This document shows, piece after piece, positions 24,641 to 34,200 of a stretch of 37,823 nt of DNA. The position numbers and the translations under genes were made by a program. Positions within the stretch are counted from its first letter, which is position 1. Every line of letters starts with the position of its first letter. This DNA is from Bacillus sp. MYb209 (GTDB lineage: Bacteria > Bacillota > Bacilli > Bacillales > Bacillaceae_G), in NCBI RefSeq assembly GCF_002975175.1, contig NZ_PCNZ01000026.1, forward strand, positions 1-37,823. Direction: 5' to 3'. Below the pieces are notes generated by a model that had not been told where the DNA came from, did no database searches, and worked only from the letters and a program-made list of their open reading frames with translations.

Positions 24641-25216
24641 TTGATTATATAGAGATCACTTGTAAAGGGCGGTGACCCCTAGAAAAAGTGTGTTTATATT
24701 AAACCACATTAAAAGTAGTTCAATAACCTATAATAACCTTCATGTGCATTCTAATGACCTATTGAAACCAATTAACTATACAGTTCTTAGTTTTCTACTA
24801 CCAAGTATCATAAATTATAATAAATATAGGCCTTTATTTACTATTAGTATGGGCTTTTCGCTTTACATTTATACATACTTTTTAGCTTTTAAGTCTTTAA
24901 GTTTAATGCTATATCCTTATAATTTATTTACAAATCACTAATATTTTCTTATCATTAATATATTGTAGACTAATTTGTTAATTTCATAGCAACAATAACC
25001 ATTAATGACTAACAAATTATTAACAAGACATTAACAATAGTTAGTTTTAAACCCTTATTTATCAACGTCATGTTAATAAGTGATACTTTACATGTTAATG
25101 ATATATTTCATGTGAATGTCAATCGATAGAGGTATTTAGGTTTATATCGTCGAAAAACACTTAACATGTTAATCTCACTTTCTATGTTAATTCCATTTTA
25201 CTGTCGCCATTATATT
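24641..25216. other. tubY leader region, rich in ATGTTAAT words
   Basis: No convincing gene; a frame of 89 codons (24672-24941) has no proper ribosome binding site. Between 24974 and 25195 the same words as in the satellite recur: ACATTAACAAT, TCATGTTAAT, ACATGTTAATG and CTATGTTAATTCC. The exact 17-bp site is listed separately. Confidence 0.55.
25161..25177 (-). promoter_or_regulatory. 17-bp site upstream of tubY
   Basis: TTAACATGTTAATCTCA, the reverse complement of the satellite site at 23743-23759, 55 bp before the tubY start codon. A position fit for autoregulation by a MerR-like protein. Confidence 0.6.
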
Positions 25217-25232
25217 TCAAGGAGGTATAACA

Positions 25233-25982
25233 ATGATTGAACAAGGTAACCAAAATACAACTGAACATACTGAGCCAAATAATACAAACTCTAGCCATGA
25301 AGATGCTTTTGAAAAAGCATGGCGAATAACAGAGTTTTCAAAACTAGTAGGCCGACATCATAACACTGTATACAATTGGTTCAATATCCTAGAGGAAAAG
25401 GGGTTACACGGAACATTAAGAACCAATAATACAAATGAAAAGCTATATAACACACTGGATTTAGACATAGCTTTATTTATCAAGCTAAAGAGGGATGAAA
25501 AGTGGTCGCTAGATGCAATTATTGAGCTTTTACCACATCAATTTGAACTAAGACCAGTTTCTCCAGAAAATCAAACCAGTGAAGTCTCAACCCAATTAAA
25601 CATGCAGGAAGCTGCAGCGACTATTGAAAAAATAGTAGAGCAAAAGATTCAAATGCATTTACAAAACATTGAATTAGAGTATCAAGGAAAGTTTGAAGAT
25701 GCTATACGTGCAGTGCTACCTGAACCAGAAGACCCTGAAATGTTAATAGAGCGCCAAAGACAAGAAAGACTAGATAATATGATAATTCAACATAGAGCAC
25801 GTACAGAGTTAAGAAAACAAGCTGAAAGAGAGTGGAGTGCACAACCAGAAGAAACTCGTATTAAAAAAGTTGGTTGGTTTAAAAAAGAGGAAGATCTTGC
25901 GAGAAAACAACTTTTCATAGAAAACTATATTGATGAGAACATGATTGAATATATGAAAAGTGTAATGAAAACAGAAAAATAA
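25233..25982 (+). CDS. tubY: TubY-like MerR-HTH coiled-coil protein
   Basis: A 249-aa protein with CAAGGAGG before ATG. An acidic/polar N-terminus is followed by a MerR-like winged HTH (residues about 28-80: AWRITEFSKLVGRHHNTVYNWFNILEEKGL...YNTLDLDIALFIKLKR), a helical coiled coil (about 125-165: AAATIEKIVEQKIQMHLQNIELEYQGKFEDAIRAV), a charged linker, and a basic amphipathic end (KKVGWFKKEEDLARKQLF...YMKSVMK). This order fits TubY, the third component of TubZ systems (first known from the Clostridium botulinum phage c-st), whose C-terminal part multimerises and binds DNA and membranes in the B. cereus homologue, as I recall it. It faces tubZ and shares its terminator. Its leader contains the satellite words, so it probably binds both. 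Confidence 0.75.
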   Translation: MIEQGNQNTTEHTEPNNTNSSHEDAFEKAWRITEFSKLVGRHHNTVYNWFNILEEKGLHGTLRTNNTNEKLYNTLDLDIALFIKLKRDEKWSLDAIIELLPHQFELRPVSPENQTSEVSTQLNMQEAAATIEKIVEQKIQMHLQNIELEYQGKFEDAIRAVLPEPEDPEMLIERQRQERLDNMIIQHRARTELRKQAEREWSAQPEETRIKKVGWFKKEEDLARKQLFIENYIDENMIEYMKSVMKTEK

Positions 25983-26002
25983 GCCTGGAAAATTCCAGGC
26001 TT
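25981..26002. terminator. terminator shared by tubY and tubZ
   Basis: AAGCCTGGAA and TTCCAGGCTT form a perfect 10-bp stem with a 2-nt loop and U-runs on the plus side. It lies between the converging genes. Confidence 0.85.
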
Positions 26003-26007
26003 ATTTT

Positions 26008-27456
26008 TTATTTTGTTCCAAACATCTTATCTGGATCCATAAATGCTGCTAATTCTTCATCATTTTGCGCTTGTGGTTCTTCATCTTTAACTAGTTCTAA
26101 TTCAAAGTAATCACCAAAGTTAATATTGAAATCATCATCCGAGTCTTGCGCTTCAATAGTATTAATTTGAGACTTTGTATATTGAATTTGACTTTGTTTT
26201 TCTTTAAATTCATTATATTCTTCAACTAATCCTTTAGATAATCGTGATGGTAGTGCATCTGTTTTATAGAAAGTATACACGCTACCCATAAAGTCATTTT
26301 TACTAACTAAATAACCATTAAAAACAGTTCCATTGATTGGGAGTTTATTTGTTACTTCTACTTTAGCATCATCCATAAATGAATCATCAATGTTCTTTTG
26401 TTCATCTAAAATTGCTAACATGCCAAAATGATGCACCTTTGATGCCTCTAAATCTCCATTTTCATTTGTCTTCATCAGGTCAATTGGATGGTGGAATGAG
26501 CTTCCTTTCAATGATTCTGAGAACATATCTACAATTTCTTTACTATTTTCAATTTGATTCATATTACGTGAAACCTTATTAATTACTAAACATCCTGATT
26601 TTTCTAGCAAAATTCGTTTAAAGTCTTGGGAATCTAGAATTACTGATGTTCCTGAACCGTTTGCAGCTGTATTTAACTCATGAATAATATCTCCAATGCG
26701 TTGGTTTGCATAGTCTCGTGAGTTTCCAATGCCTTTTTTCTCATTTTCGTTTAATCCCTTAAACTCATCATAGAAGTGTTGGTTATCTGCAAATACAACA
26801 AATGCAACGCCTTTCGCTGGATCATTAGCTAACTTCCAAATTTCTTGTGAAAATTTATTCACCTGTCTTAGTACATCAGGCCCATCCGCTCTAACTGGAA
26901 GTGTAACTACAATACCCATTTTAATGAAATCTTTACGCTCAATAGCATTATTGAAAGCAATCCTTGCATACTTTTGTTGATTTTTTATTAATTCTTCTCT
27001 AGGAATTTTCATTGCCATACTTTTAAGTTCTTCAGCAATTACAGGTTTATTATGAAAAGCAGAGAATTCTTCAATTGCTTGAATAATTGTAGATGTACCT
27101 GTACCACCGCCTAAACCTGCAAAAAATAGTACTAATTCATCAGTTGGTCTAACACGTTCCGTTATAAATTCTTTTAGTTTATCTTTAGCTTCTTCATTAG
27201 ATTCTAACACCTTTACAGCACGCTCAGGATTCTTACCTAAACCACCTAATTTTAGTGAAACTTGGTTACTTTTCGGCACATTTTTCAGTTCAGCTAAATC
27301 CCCATCATTACTATTCAATGCTAGGCAATTATAAACTGCTGTACCGTCTGTATGCTTACACTCAGCAAACTTATCTACCATTCTAGTTCCAGCTTGACCA
27401 AAACCAACCATAGTCATTTTCACTGCTACTTCGTTTTTTAGAAAGTTTTTTGCCAT
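26008..27456 (-). CDS. tubZ: TubZ tubulin-like GTPase of plasmid segregation
   Basis: A 482-aa tubulin/FtsZ superfamily GTPase. The T4 signature loop is GLGGGTGTS (114-122), the T1 loop 'GFGQAGTRM' near residue 18, and the T7 loop 'NQRIGDIIHELN' gives Asn251 and the GTP-hydrolysis acid Asp256. TubZ forms treadmilling filaments that pull plasmid copies apart through TubR bound to the centromere. Compared with pBtoxis TubZ as I remember it, about 40 residues are inserted after the T4 helix (about 137-178, 'NKPVIAEELKSMAMK... IERKDF') before 'GIVVTLP'. The C-terminal tail is acidic, then 'DPDKMFGTK'. The start overlaps the stop of tubR by 1 nt (TAATG). Some related RepX proteins are also needed for replication. 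Confidence 0.95.
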   Translation of the reverse strand: MAKNFLKNEVAVKMTMVGFGQAGTRMVDKFAECKHTDGTAVYNCLALNSNDGDLAELKNVPKSNQVSLKLGGLGKNPERAVKVLESNEEAKDKLKEFITERVRPTDELVLFFAGLGGGTGTSTIIQAIEEFSAFHNKPVIAEELKSMAMKIPREELIKNQQKYARIAFNNAIERKDFIKMGIVVTLPVRADGPDVLRQVNKFSQEIWKLANDPAKGVAFVVFADNQHFYDEFKGLNENEKKGIGNSRDYANQRIGDIIHELNTAANGSGTSVILDSQDFKRILLEKSGCLVINKVSRNMNQIENSKEIVDMFSESLKGSSFHHPIDLMKTNENGDLEASKVHHFGMLAILDEQKNIDDSFMDDAKVEVTNKLPINGTVFNGYLVSKNDFMGSVYTFYKTDALPSRLSKGLVEEYNEFKEKQSQIQYTKSQINTIEAQDSDDDFNINFGDYFELELVKDEEPQAQNDEELAAFMDPDKMFGTK

Positions 27457-27890
27457 TATTTTATCTCTCCCTTATTCTCATTACTTTTTTTACGTTTCCC
27501 TAATTCAACTAATACTTGTTGTCCCCTAATAGTTGAAATTAAAAACTTATACGGATGCATAATTTTTTCTGTTATTAATGACATTGAAGCTAAAGTAGCA
27601 ACACTACCTTCCGCTGATCTTCTTGAAATGTTAGTTCTTTCAAGTTCTAATGAATAGGATTTACCCTTAGGTTTCTTTACTCTCCTATCAATAACAACAC
27701 TTTCTACTATCTCATTTATTGAAATACCTCTCATATATTTTGTCTCTTGGTATTGTTTGTTTACTTGAGATCCTATGTAATGAAATACATTGTAGAGTAT
27801 TTCGTCTCCTTCAATAATGTCTGCAAACATTTCCACAACTTCTTCAGTGAATTTGTTTTGTTTATATTTTTCACTTAATACCTCGTTCAA
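27456..27890 (-). CDS. tubR: TubR-like winged-helix centromere-binding protein
   Basis: A 144-aa basic protein directly upstream of tubZ with a helical N-terminal dimer part and a winged-helix-like centre (NISRRSAEGSVATLASMSLITEKIMHPYKFLISTIRG). Position, size and the 1-nt overlap with tubZ identify it as TubR, which binds the tubC repeats and the TubZ tail and represses the operon. The TTG start at 27890 has AAGGGGGGG 5 nt upstream. The repeat array begins about 55 bp before it, so autoregulation is likely. Confidence 0.8.
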   Translation of the reverse strand: MNEVLSEKYKQNKFTEEVVEMFADIIEGDEILYNVFHYIGSQVNKQYQETKYMRGISINEIVESVVIDRRVKKPKGKSYSLELERTNISRRSAEGSVATLASMSLITEKIMHPYKFLISTIRGQQVLVELGKRKKSNENKGEIK

Positions 27891-27944
27891 GTTGTCCCCC
27901 CCTTAAAACGTTGGTTAATTATTCCTAAAAATATATTACATCAT

Positions 27945-28100
27945 TGTAAGACGTATATCAAGTCATTATATATAAGCCTTATATTAAGTTGTTATATACA
28001 AGACTTATATAAGACTTGTACGTTTTAAAATTGAATTAATCTCTTATATATCAACATTTAACATATAAGACGTATATGTAAGTCGTTCATATACGTAGTA
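27945..28100. repeat. tubC-like repeat cluster I
   Basis: Upstream of tubR: iterons of the type ATAAGACKTATAT at 27947 (TAAGACGTATAT), 27972 (ATAAGCCTTATAT), 28000 (AAGACTTATAT), 28010 (TAAGACTTGTACG), 28065 (ATAAGACGTATATG) and a diverged one at 28080. This is the putative TubR-binding centromere, left part. The closest repeats overlap the probable tubR promoter. Confidence 0.7.
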
Positions 28101-28273
28101 AACAGAACATGTTAATATCAGATTTCATATAACTAACAATAACTATCGGATACTAAATAAGAATACAGTATTTATGTAGAATTTTATCTAGATTTATATT
28201 TTCAATATATGATACTCCTAAAATATAATGCTATTATCATGCTTACTACACTTATACAACCTATATATGCGAA

Positions 28274-28415
28274 CTATATATAAGACTTATATATAAACAC
28301 CTATAAATAAAGGGTTTATATACTTTTATATTAATTTCATGTCAATATAATATTATCACAAATCATTACACGTCTTATTTATAAGACTTATATATAAGGC
28401 GTATAAATAAGTCTA
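28274..28415. repeat. tubC-like repeat cluster II
   Basis: A second group: 28276-28295 and 28379-28397 contain TATAAGACTTATATATAA, with diverged CGTCTTATTTAT at 28371 and AAGGCGTATAAATAAGTC at 28397 and following. The gap to cluster I, about 170 bp, is AT-rich. A two-cluster layout is also known for pBtoxis tubC. Confidence 0.7.
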
Positions 28416-28418
28416 TAA

Positions 28419-28453
28419 AAAAAGAGTAATACTTAATAAGTATTACTCTTTTA
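28419..28453 (-). terminator. terminator of the HTH gene
   Basis: AAAGAGTAATACTT and AAGTATTACTCTTT form a perfect 14-bp stem with a 3-nt loop; on the minus strand TTTTTTTATAGA follows. Confidence 0.8.
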
Positions 28454-28454
28454 A

Positions 28455-29111
28455 CTATAAAGTTTTATATAAAACACTTAATTTATTGAAAATAACTTCA
28501 TGATCCCGCTTTTTATTTACCAACTCATTTCTCTCTCTGTTGTCAACAGAAAGGAAAGGGGATGTTAATGTCATGTTATATTTAGTTATTTCTTTTATTA
28601 ATTCCGTAGTTATTTCTGAGATTTGCAGGAATAATACATAAAATTGTGATTCATTTTCATTCAATTGGCTCTCTTTGTAGTTAAGTTCTGTAAACTTCTC
28701 AGTATAACTTGTCAATTTCATATCAATATAATCGCTATAACTAACATGTAAAGTCATGATGTTGTTAAACTCAGCCAAACTAATTAATTTCTTTGTTAAA
28801 CATAGATTTACTAAATAAATCTTGTATACAGCTTTAAATGAAATAACATATTTAGTTCTCTTTTTTATTAATTGGATGTATTCACCGTATTTATTGATTA
28901 AATATCTTAATTGATTAGATTTTATCCTCAAAATTCTACTAACTTGTGAGGTATTATACGTTTTATAAGGATCTAGAGCTGCAAACTTTATTGGAATTAT
29001 CTCAGATTCGTTATTTAATGTGTTGATTACTTTGGTATAAAGAAAGTCCGTTTCAAATTCACTTTGTATAATCTTTTTTATTAACCCATATTCTGTGTTC
29101 CAATTCCGCAT
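28455..29111 (-). CDS. HTH protein beside the tubC region
   Basis: A 218-aa protein with a MerR/excisionase-like HTH at residues about 45-110 (YNTSQVSRILRIKSNQLRYLINKYGEYIQLIKKRTKYVISFKAVYKIYLVN) and a helical C-terminal half rich in E, N and Y (ELNYKESQLNENESQFYVLFLQISEITTELIKEI). The start at 29111 is set by AGGGGTG at 6 nt. It points toward tubR on the same strand with the repeats between. It may be a second binding protein for this region or a regulator of the neighbouring mobilisation genes; the layout (HTH plus coiled helices) recalls TubY, but sequence likeness is low. Confidence 0.6.
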   Translation of the reverse strand: MRNWNTEYGLIKKIIQSEFETDFLYTKVINTLNNESEIIPIKFAALDPYKTYNTSQVSRILRIKSNQLRYLINKYGEYIQLIKKRTKYVISFKAVYKIYLVNLCLTKKLISLAEFNNIMTLHVSYSDYIDMKLTSYTEKFTELNYKESQLNENESQFYVLFLQISEITTELIKEITKYNMTLTSPFLSVDNRERNELVNKKRDHEVIFNKLSVLYKTL

Positions 29112-29680
29112 TTTTTCACCCCTTAAATCAGATTGTAACATGCAAAATATGAAATATACACAATTTTCATTTACTTTATTATGTTTATTAACTTATTTCT
29201 TTTATGATGTGATTTTTCCTTCTGACAAACAGCTACCTCTACAGAACTAAATAAAATTCAGTTCAATACTTAATTTCATCTATGCAAAAGTATATTCACT
29301 GTACATTTTATCTATTTTTGATACTCTACAACATATACGACGAAATACACATGACGAACCCTTATTTCATCATTAGAGTTCGTCATATGTCCTCTTATTT
29401 ATGTCGAAGTATATATGACGAACTCTAATAACAAATTTCTACTTGATACCATTGAATTTTATTACTCACACCTGACGATACAATATGTGTTTTTAAATCA
29501 AGAGTCCATAGGGGATAATGGATTACTTTTTTGCAAATTTCAGTTAAAATATACTTTAATCATTTTTATGTTCTGAACTGCTTAATTTATCCAACATTAA
29601 TTGCTTTTATTTCATGACAATTGCACTCGATTTCATGCAAGTTTCCGTATATTATTTCCATATCAAGGGAGTGTTTAAAA
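29112..29680. other. leader of the mobilisation genes with repeats
   Basis: No gene. It contains the ATGACGAAC repeats and a 17-bp inverted repeat (listed separately) and leads into the TTG start of the relaxation-family gene. Confidence 0.5.
29372..29429. repeat. 17-bp perfect inverted repeat, candidate oriT or operator
   Basis: Arms 29372-29388 and 29413-29429 (ATTAGAGTTCGTCATAT/ATATGACGAACTCTAAT) 24 bp apart, with further copies or half-copies of the ATGACGAAC word at 29351 and near 29338 and 29403. It is upstream of the Replication-relaxation gene. Confidence 0.7.
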
Positions 29681-31231
29681 TTGAAAAAATCATTTGATCA
29701 TGCCGTTAAATATATCGTCGGGGAAAATGATCGTGGAGTTTATTTTAATCGTTCTGACATTTTTACAGTTTTATTTTTATATGAACAGCGAACAGTATCT
29801 CAAATTCAATTACGCAAATTTTATGAATTGATAAGTGGGGAGCCTATAAGTCGAACTACATTTTCATCAAAGTTAACTAAGTGGGCAAAAATGAAATTAA
29901 TAAAAAAAGAAAATATAAGTGTGAGAAAAAAGCGAGGCTTTACATTGGATTTCGTTTCTATCTCTTCAAAAGGAGCTGAAATATTATATCGATTAAAATT
30001 AATTTCTGATTGTAGTACCTCATTTGTTACCAAAAGACAATATGAACACAATATAGCTATTACGCAATTTGTATTAAATTTACTTGAAGCAGAATCCCAA
30101 AATGAACATACCGGTGCAATTGTAGGCGGTAATGGTGATTATCTTTTTCCGCTAAACTCAATTGTGAAGCAAAACTTACATTTGCTCAACCTGATGTATT
30201 CCGATTCAAATGATGTTTACTTTTTATACGAAGATGAAGAGTTTCGCGAAATGTTTCAGCCAGAACTTCAACCCGTTTCCTTCCAACCAAATCTACCTCA
30301 ACTCGTTTATTCATTTCGTCCATCTAAAGAGTTTTATCCAGACTCAATGGGAAACCCATTAATAATTCCGGATTGGGTTATTACTTGTAACGATTCTATT
30401 ATCAATATTGAAGTTGATACAGGATCGGAAAACATTCCGTTTTTAGAAAATAAATTAAAAAAATATCTCGATATTGCTGCTGCTAACCCATCTAAGCAGT
30501 ATTACGTGTTATTTTCTGTTATCGATGACTCCTACCACACCATTTCTACTTACAAAAAACGGACTACACGTGTAACAAATTTGAAAAAAGCCTTTAGCAA
30601 TATACCACGTTTATGTGTAGTGGATAACCTAAATGTTTACGTATGTAATATGGGTAGTTCGGCACTTGTAGTAAATAATATTCTTCAAGAAATTCGCGAA
30701 ATTAATAGTTTAAACAGAAGTCATCTGCTCAAAAAAGTCACTGAACGTTTAAACATAAATTCTTCTTTCCCTTATTCGGTAGAGTGGATATCTAATAAAA
30801 ATGAAATTCAAGCGCATGGGATTCATCATTCTAAACTACTTGAGCTAACAGATGACATTTTGGTATTACGAAAAAAAGCACCTGCTGATGAAAAAAAATC
30901 TACAGATTACTTAGAAATAGTTTGTATATTAACAATACTTAAGGTAGGGGAGGTTAACACACACTTTAAATTACAACAATTATCAGGATTGTTGGCCGTG
31001 CAGAATCAACACCGAACACTAAACCCAATTAAGATATTGGGGATATATGAAACGGATGAATTAGAGCATGGGCAGCGGGCCATTTTCACTGACTTATATC
31101 ATAATTCCATAGCACCAGAGAATATTTTATTGGCTACTTCTGCTGAATTGCTTAATTTCACCGCTGCTTTTTATTCGTTAAAGGAGAGGGTGAAACAAGA
31201 ATTTGGAGAATGCAGTTCAAAAGAATACTGA
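29681..31231 (+). CDS. Replication-relaxation family mobilisation protein
   Basis: A 516-aa protein of the Replic_Relax type. An N-terminal winged HTH (about 20-75: DIFTVLFLYEQRTVSQIQLRKFYEL...SKLTKWAKMKLIKK) is followed by a restriction-endonuclease-like stretch 'PDWVITCNDSIINIEVDTGSENIPFLENKLKKYLDI' with P230-D231, E244, D246 and a later lysine, as typical for the family. A relative has been reported to mobilise a B. thuringiensis plasmid, as I recall it, so a relaxase or relaxase-accessory role is likely. The TTG at 29681 follows AAGGGAGTG at 7 nt. It overlaps the next gene by 29 bp. Confidence 0.75.
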   Translation: MKKSFDHAVKYIVGENDRGVYFNRSDIFTVLFLYEQRTVSQIQLRKFYELISGEPISRTTFSSKLTKWAKMKLIKKENISVRKKRGFTLDFVSISSKGAEILYRLKLISDCSTSFVTKRQYEHNIAITQFVLNLLEAESQNEHTGAIVGGNGDYLFPLNSIVKQNLHLLNLMYSDSNDVYFLYEDEEFREMFQPELQPVSFQPNLPQLVYSFRPSKEFYPDSMGNPLIIPDWVITCNDSIINIEVDTGSENIPFLENKLKKYLDIAAANPSKQYYVLFSVIDDSYHTISTYKKRTTRVTNLKKAFSNIPRLCVVDNLNVYVCNMGSSALVVNNILQEIREINSLNRSHLLKKVTERLNINSSFPYSVEWISNKNEIQAHGIHHSKLLELTDDILVLRKKAPADEKKSTDYLEIVCILTILKVGEVNTHFKLQQLSGLLAVQNQHRTLNPIKILGIYETDELEHGQRAIFTDLYHNSIAPENILLATSAELLNFTAAFYSLKERVKQEFGECSSKEY

Positions 31232-34200
31232 ACTCAATACAACACCAGGTAATGGGGAGGATCCAAAAGCAGGAAAGAGCAAACAAAAATCCTATACAGT
31301 CACAATCGACATTACAAAAAGTTGGAAATATCGATTAGCAGCTCGCTCATCATACTACGTTATTACATTACTACTGCTACTAGCTTGGTATTTTGCTTTC
31401 AGAGGGATATATAAGTACGCTTCTTTCTGGTCATTTCAAATGGGAGCTCCATTACCTACCTTAAGTATCTTTGGTAATCCGTTCGATACTCATTATTACA
31501 TTGAAACATTTTTTAGCTTTTGGATATTAATTTATACTTGGCAGCTTTCAACTAAGGTTAAGACATATCAGGAGATAAAACGTAGATGGTTTATTTTCTC
31601 AATGATGTTAATCGGAATTGTTGCCCAGTACTTATGGGCGTTTAGTGTTCCATTAGCTAAGATATTCATACCATTCTTAAATTCAAAAGCTGGAGAAGTT
31701 TCACTAAATGACCAAGGATTAGAGGATACTATACTTTTAAATTTTAGTAATATCATGCACCTTGTATTTGCTATACCTGTAATTATTATTATTCTCGTGC
31801 TCTTATGGCTCTTTAAGATTTTTTATGAACATAAAAAAGAGCTATTAGATGAATTCGGAAAATGGGAATACGTGTTTAAAATACCTGGTTGGATGCTTTC
31901 CTTTTTGAATGATAATCGCCAACGAAAACTTGCTACTTCATTACACAGATTTTTCACTGAAAAAAATCCGTCAAAATTGCCAGAACCTGATATCTTTCTC
32001 GGTCCTAACAGCGCTACACGGGAAATGGCAGTAATACAGGGCAAGTCTTTAACACTAAATATAATGATCATCGGTAACATTGGTACAGGTAAATCCGCTG
32101 CACTAGGTTTACCAATTGCTAATCAAATTCTTGATTATATGGCTTCAATGATTAATAACTTTAAAATCTTATATGCAAGAAAAGATTATCATTCAGAGGA
32201 TGTAAAAGGAACGCAGGTAAATGGTCTTACAGTTATTGAGCCATCTAATGACTTCTGCGAAAAAGTATATAAATTGGTATTAGCACACAAGATTCCCGAA
32301 AGTGTTATTTTCTATTTAGATCCAACGAATCCTGATACCCCTTCTATAAATTTTGTACGTGGGCCAGTTGATAAAGTTGCTGAGATGTTATGTTCAGTAT
32401 TAACCGGGCTCTCTGATAATGGAGCAGGAAATCCGTTCTTCGTTCAATCTGAGCGTTCTCATCTTAAACAACATATTTATTTGTTAAAACTCCACGATTC
32501 AAACTTTGAAGCTAGATTTGAACATTTAATCGATATGTATAATGATGCTAACCTCGTTTTTGAGATGCATCTCAAATTAAAAGAACGACTTCCAAATGAT
32601 ATTGAATCTATCCCTGATAGAGATGAACGAAATCATTGGCGCATAATGAAACAGGTTGATGAATGGTTTGGCTTAAATTATGTGCCTGAAATTTCAGGTG
32701 GTCGTGGGGGAGGGGAAGTTGTTTATCATACTGAAGGGAAATACTATGGGCAACCAAAGATTATTGATAAACAAGAAACCTTCGTTCGTGGTTTACGAAA
32801 CACATTAAATGATATTTCTGCTCAACCTCTGCTCCGACGTGTATTATGTGGTCCATCGGATTTTGACTTTAAAAAACATTTGGAATTTGGAGGTATCCTT
32901 TTAATCAATACAGCAAAAGGTGAACTTTCTGACCTATCTGATGTATTCGGTAAATTATGTTTATACGCTGTGCAAAATGCTGTTTTCCGTCGTAAACCTA
33001 ACGTATCTCCATACCATCCAGTTTTGGTCGATGAATTTGCTGATTACATTTATAAAGCATTTAAAAGTTTTCCTGCTCAATCACGTAAATATAAAGCACC
33101 TTTAATTGTTATTGCACAAACAATTAGCCAACTAGCAATTGAACATGGTCCGAGATTTATGGATATTCTATTAGGTACATTTCGTAACAAACTTGTATAT
33201 GGCGATGTAACTAATGAAGACGCTAAATTGTTTAGCAAGCTTATGGGTACAAAAACTATTTATGAGGCGCGTGAAGGTGATCAAGAAATTGATATGGTCA
33301 CAGCTGAAACGAAAACACAAAGTACACGTAGAACTTCATACTCTTATTCGAAAACAGAGGTACCAATTCTTTCTGAAAATGACATATTGATTCAAAAAGC
33401 ATTTCAGTGCGCTGCTAAAATTGTAAAAGATAATGCCCCTCAAGGAGGAATACAAGTAAACGCAAACTTTGTTCCTTCTATTGAGTTTAAAGCAGCTAAA
33501 ATTCAAGTTGATGCAGAGGCAGCTGCTTATTGGTTGAAAATTCGAGAAGAGTCATTGAACGCAGAAATTAAATATGATGACTATGTAACAGATACAGATG
33601 TTGATAGTGAAAAAAATGTAATTGAAGAATTAAGCAAACCTGCAACTGCTCCTACTGCTATCGAAGGTTGGTTAAAGACTTTAAATCCTGATACTTACGA
33701 TTATTATAGTAACGAGGATGAAACTAACAATGAAGTGGAGTTAACAAATAGTCAGCCTGTGCAAGATAACTCAAAAAAATCTGCTCCAAGACTTGAAAAA
33801 GAGGAAACTATAGCATCAATTCCTGGTAACAATACATTAGATCATGTAACAATTAATGAAGTGGTGAATACTCAAAAAGAGGATGTAACAGTATTAAGAA
33901 CACATAGAGAGCCTATTGATTTCAACGACAAAGCACCAGTTATTACTGAAACTCCAATAGAAGTGCCAAAGACAAAACATACACCACAGTATAGAGAGCC
34001 AGCTTATACATCTACTGTCACTCATAATCAGCAAGAACAGGAAATTCAGCGAACTGCAGAAATCAATGGTAAAAATACAACATCTAACTTAACAATGCAA
34101 TGGTTACAACAACAAATGGCTGCTACTGTTTCTCAAGATGATGAAAATACAATACCTTCAGATGAAATGGAAGAGGGCTCTCGACTTCACAATCGGAAAG

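Noticed and set aside
24672-24941. 89-codon plus-strand frame
   Set aside because: The GTG start touches its only purine-rich stretch, the product is AT-driven (I, N, Y, L rich), and it lies in a repeat-rich control region.
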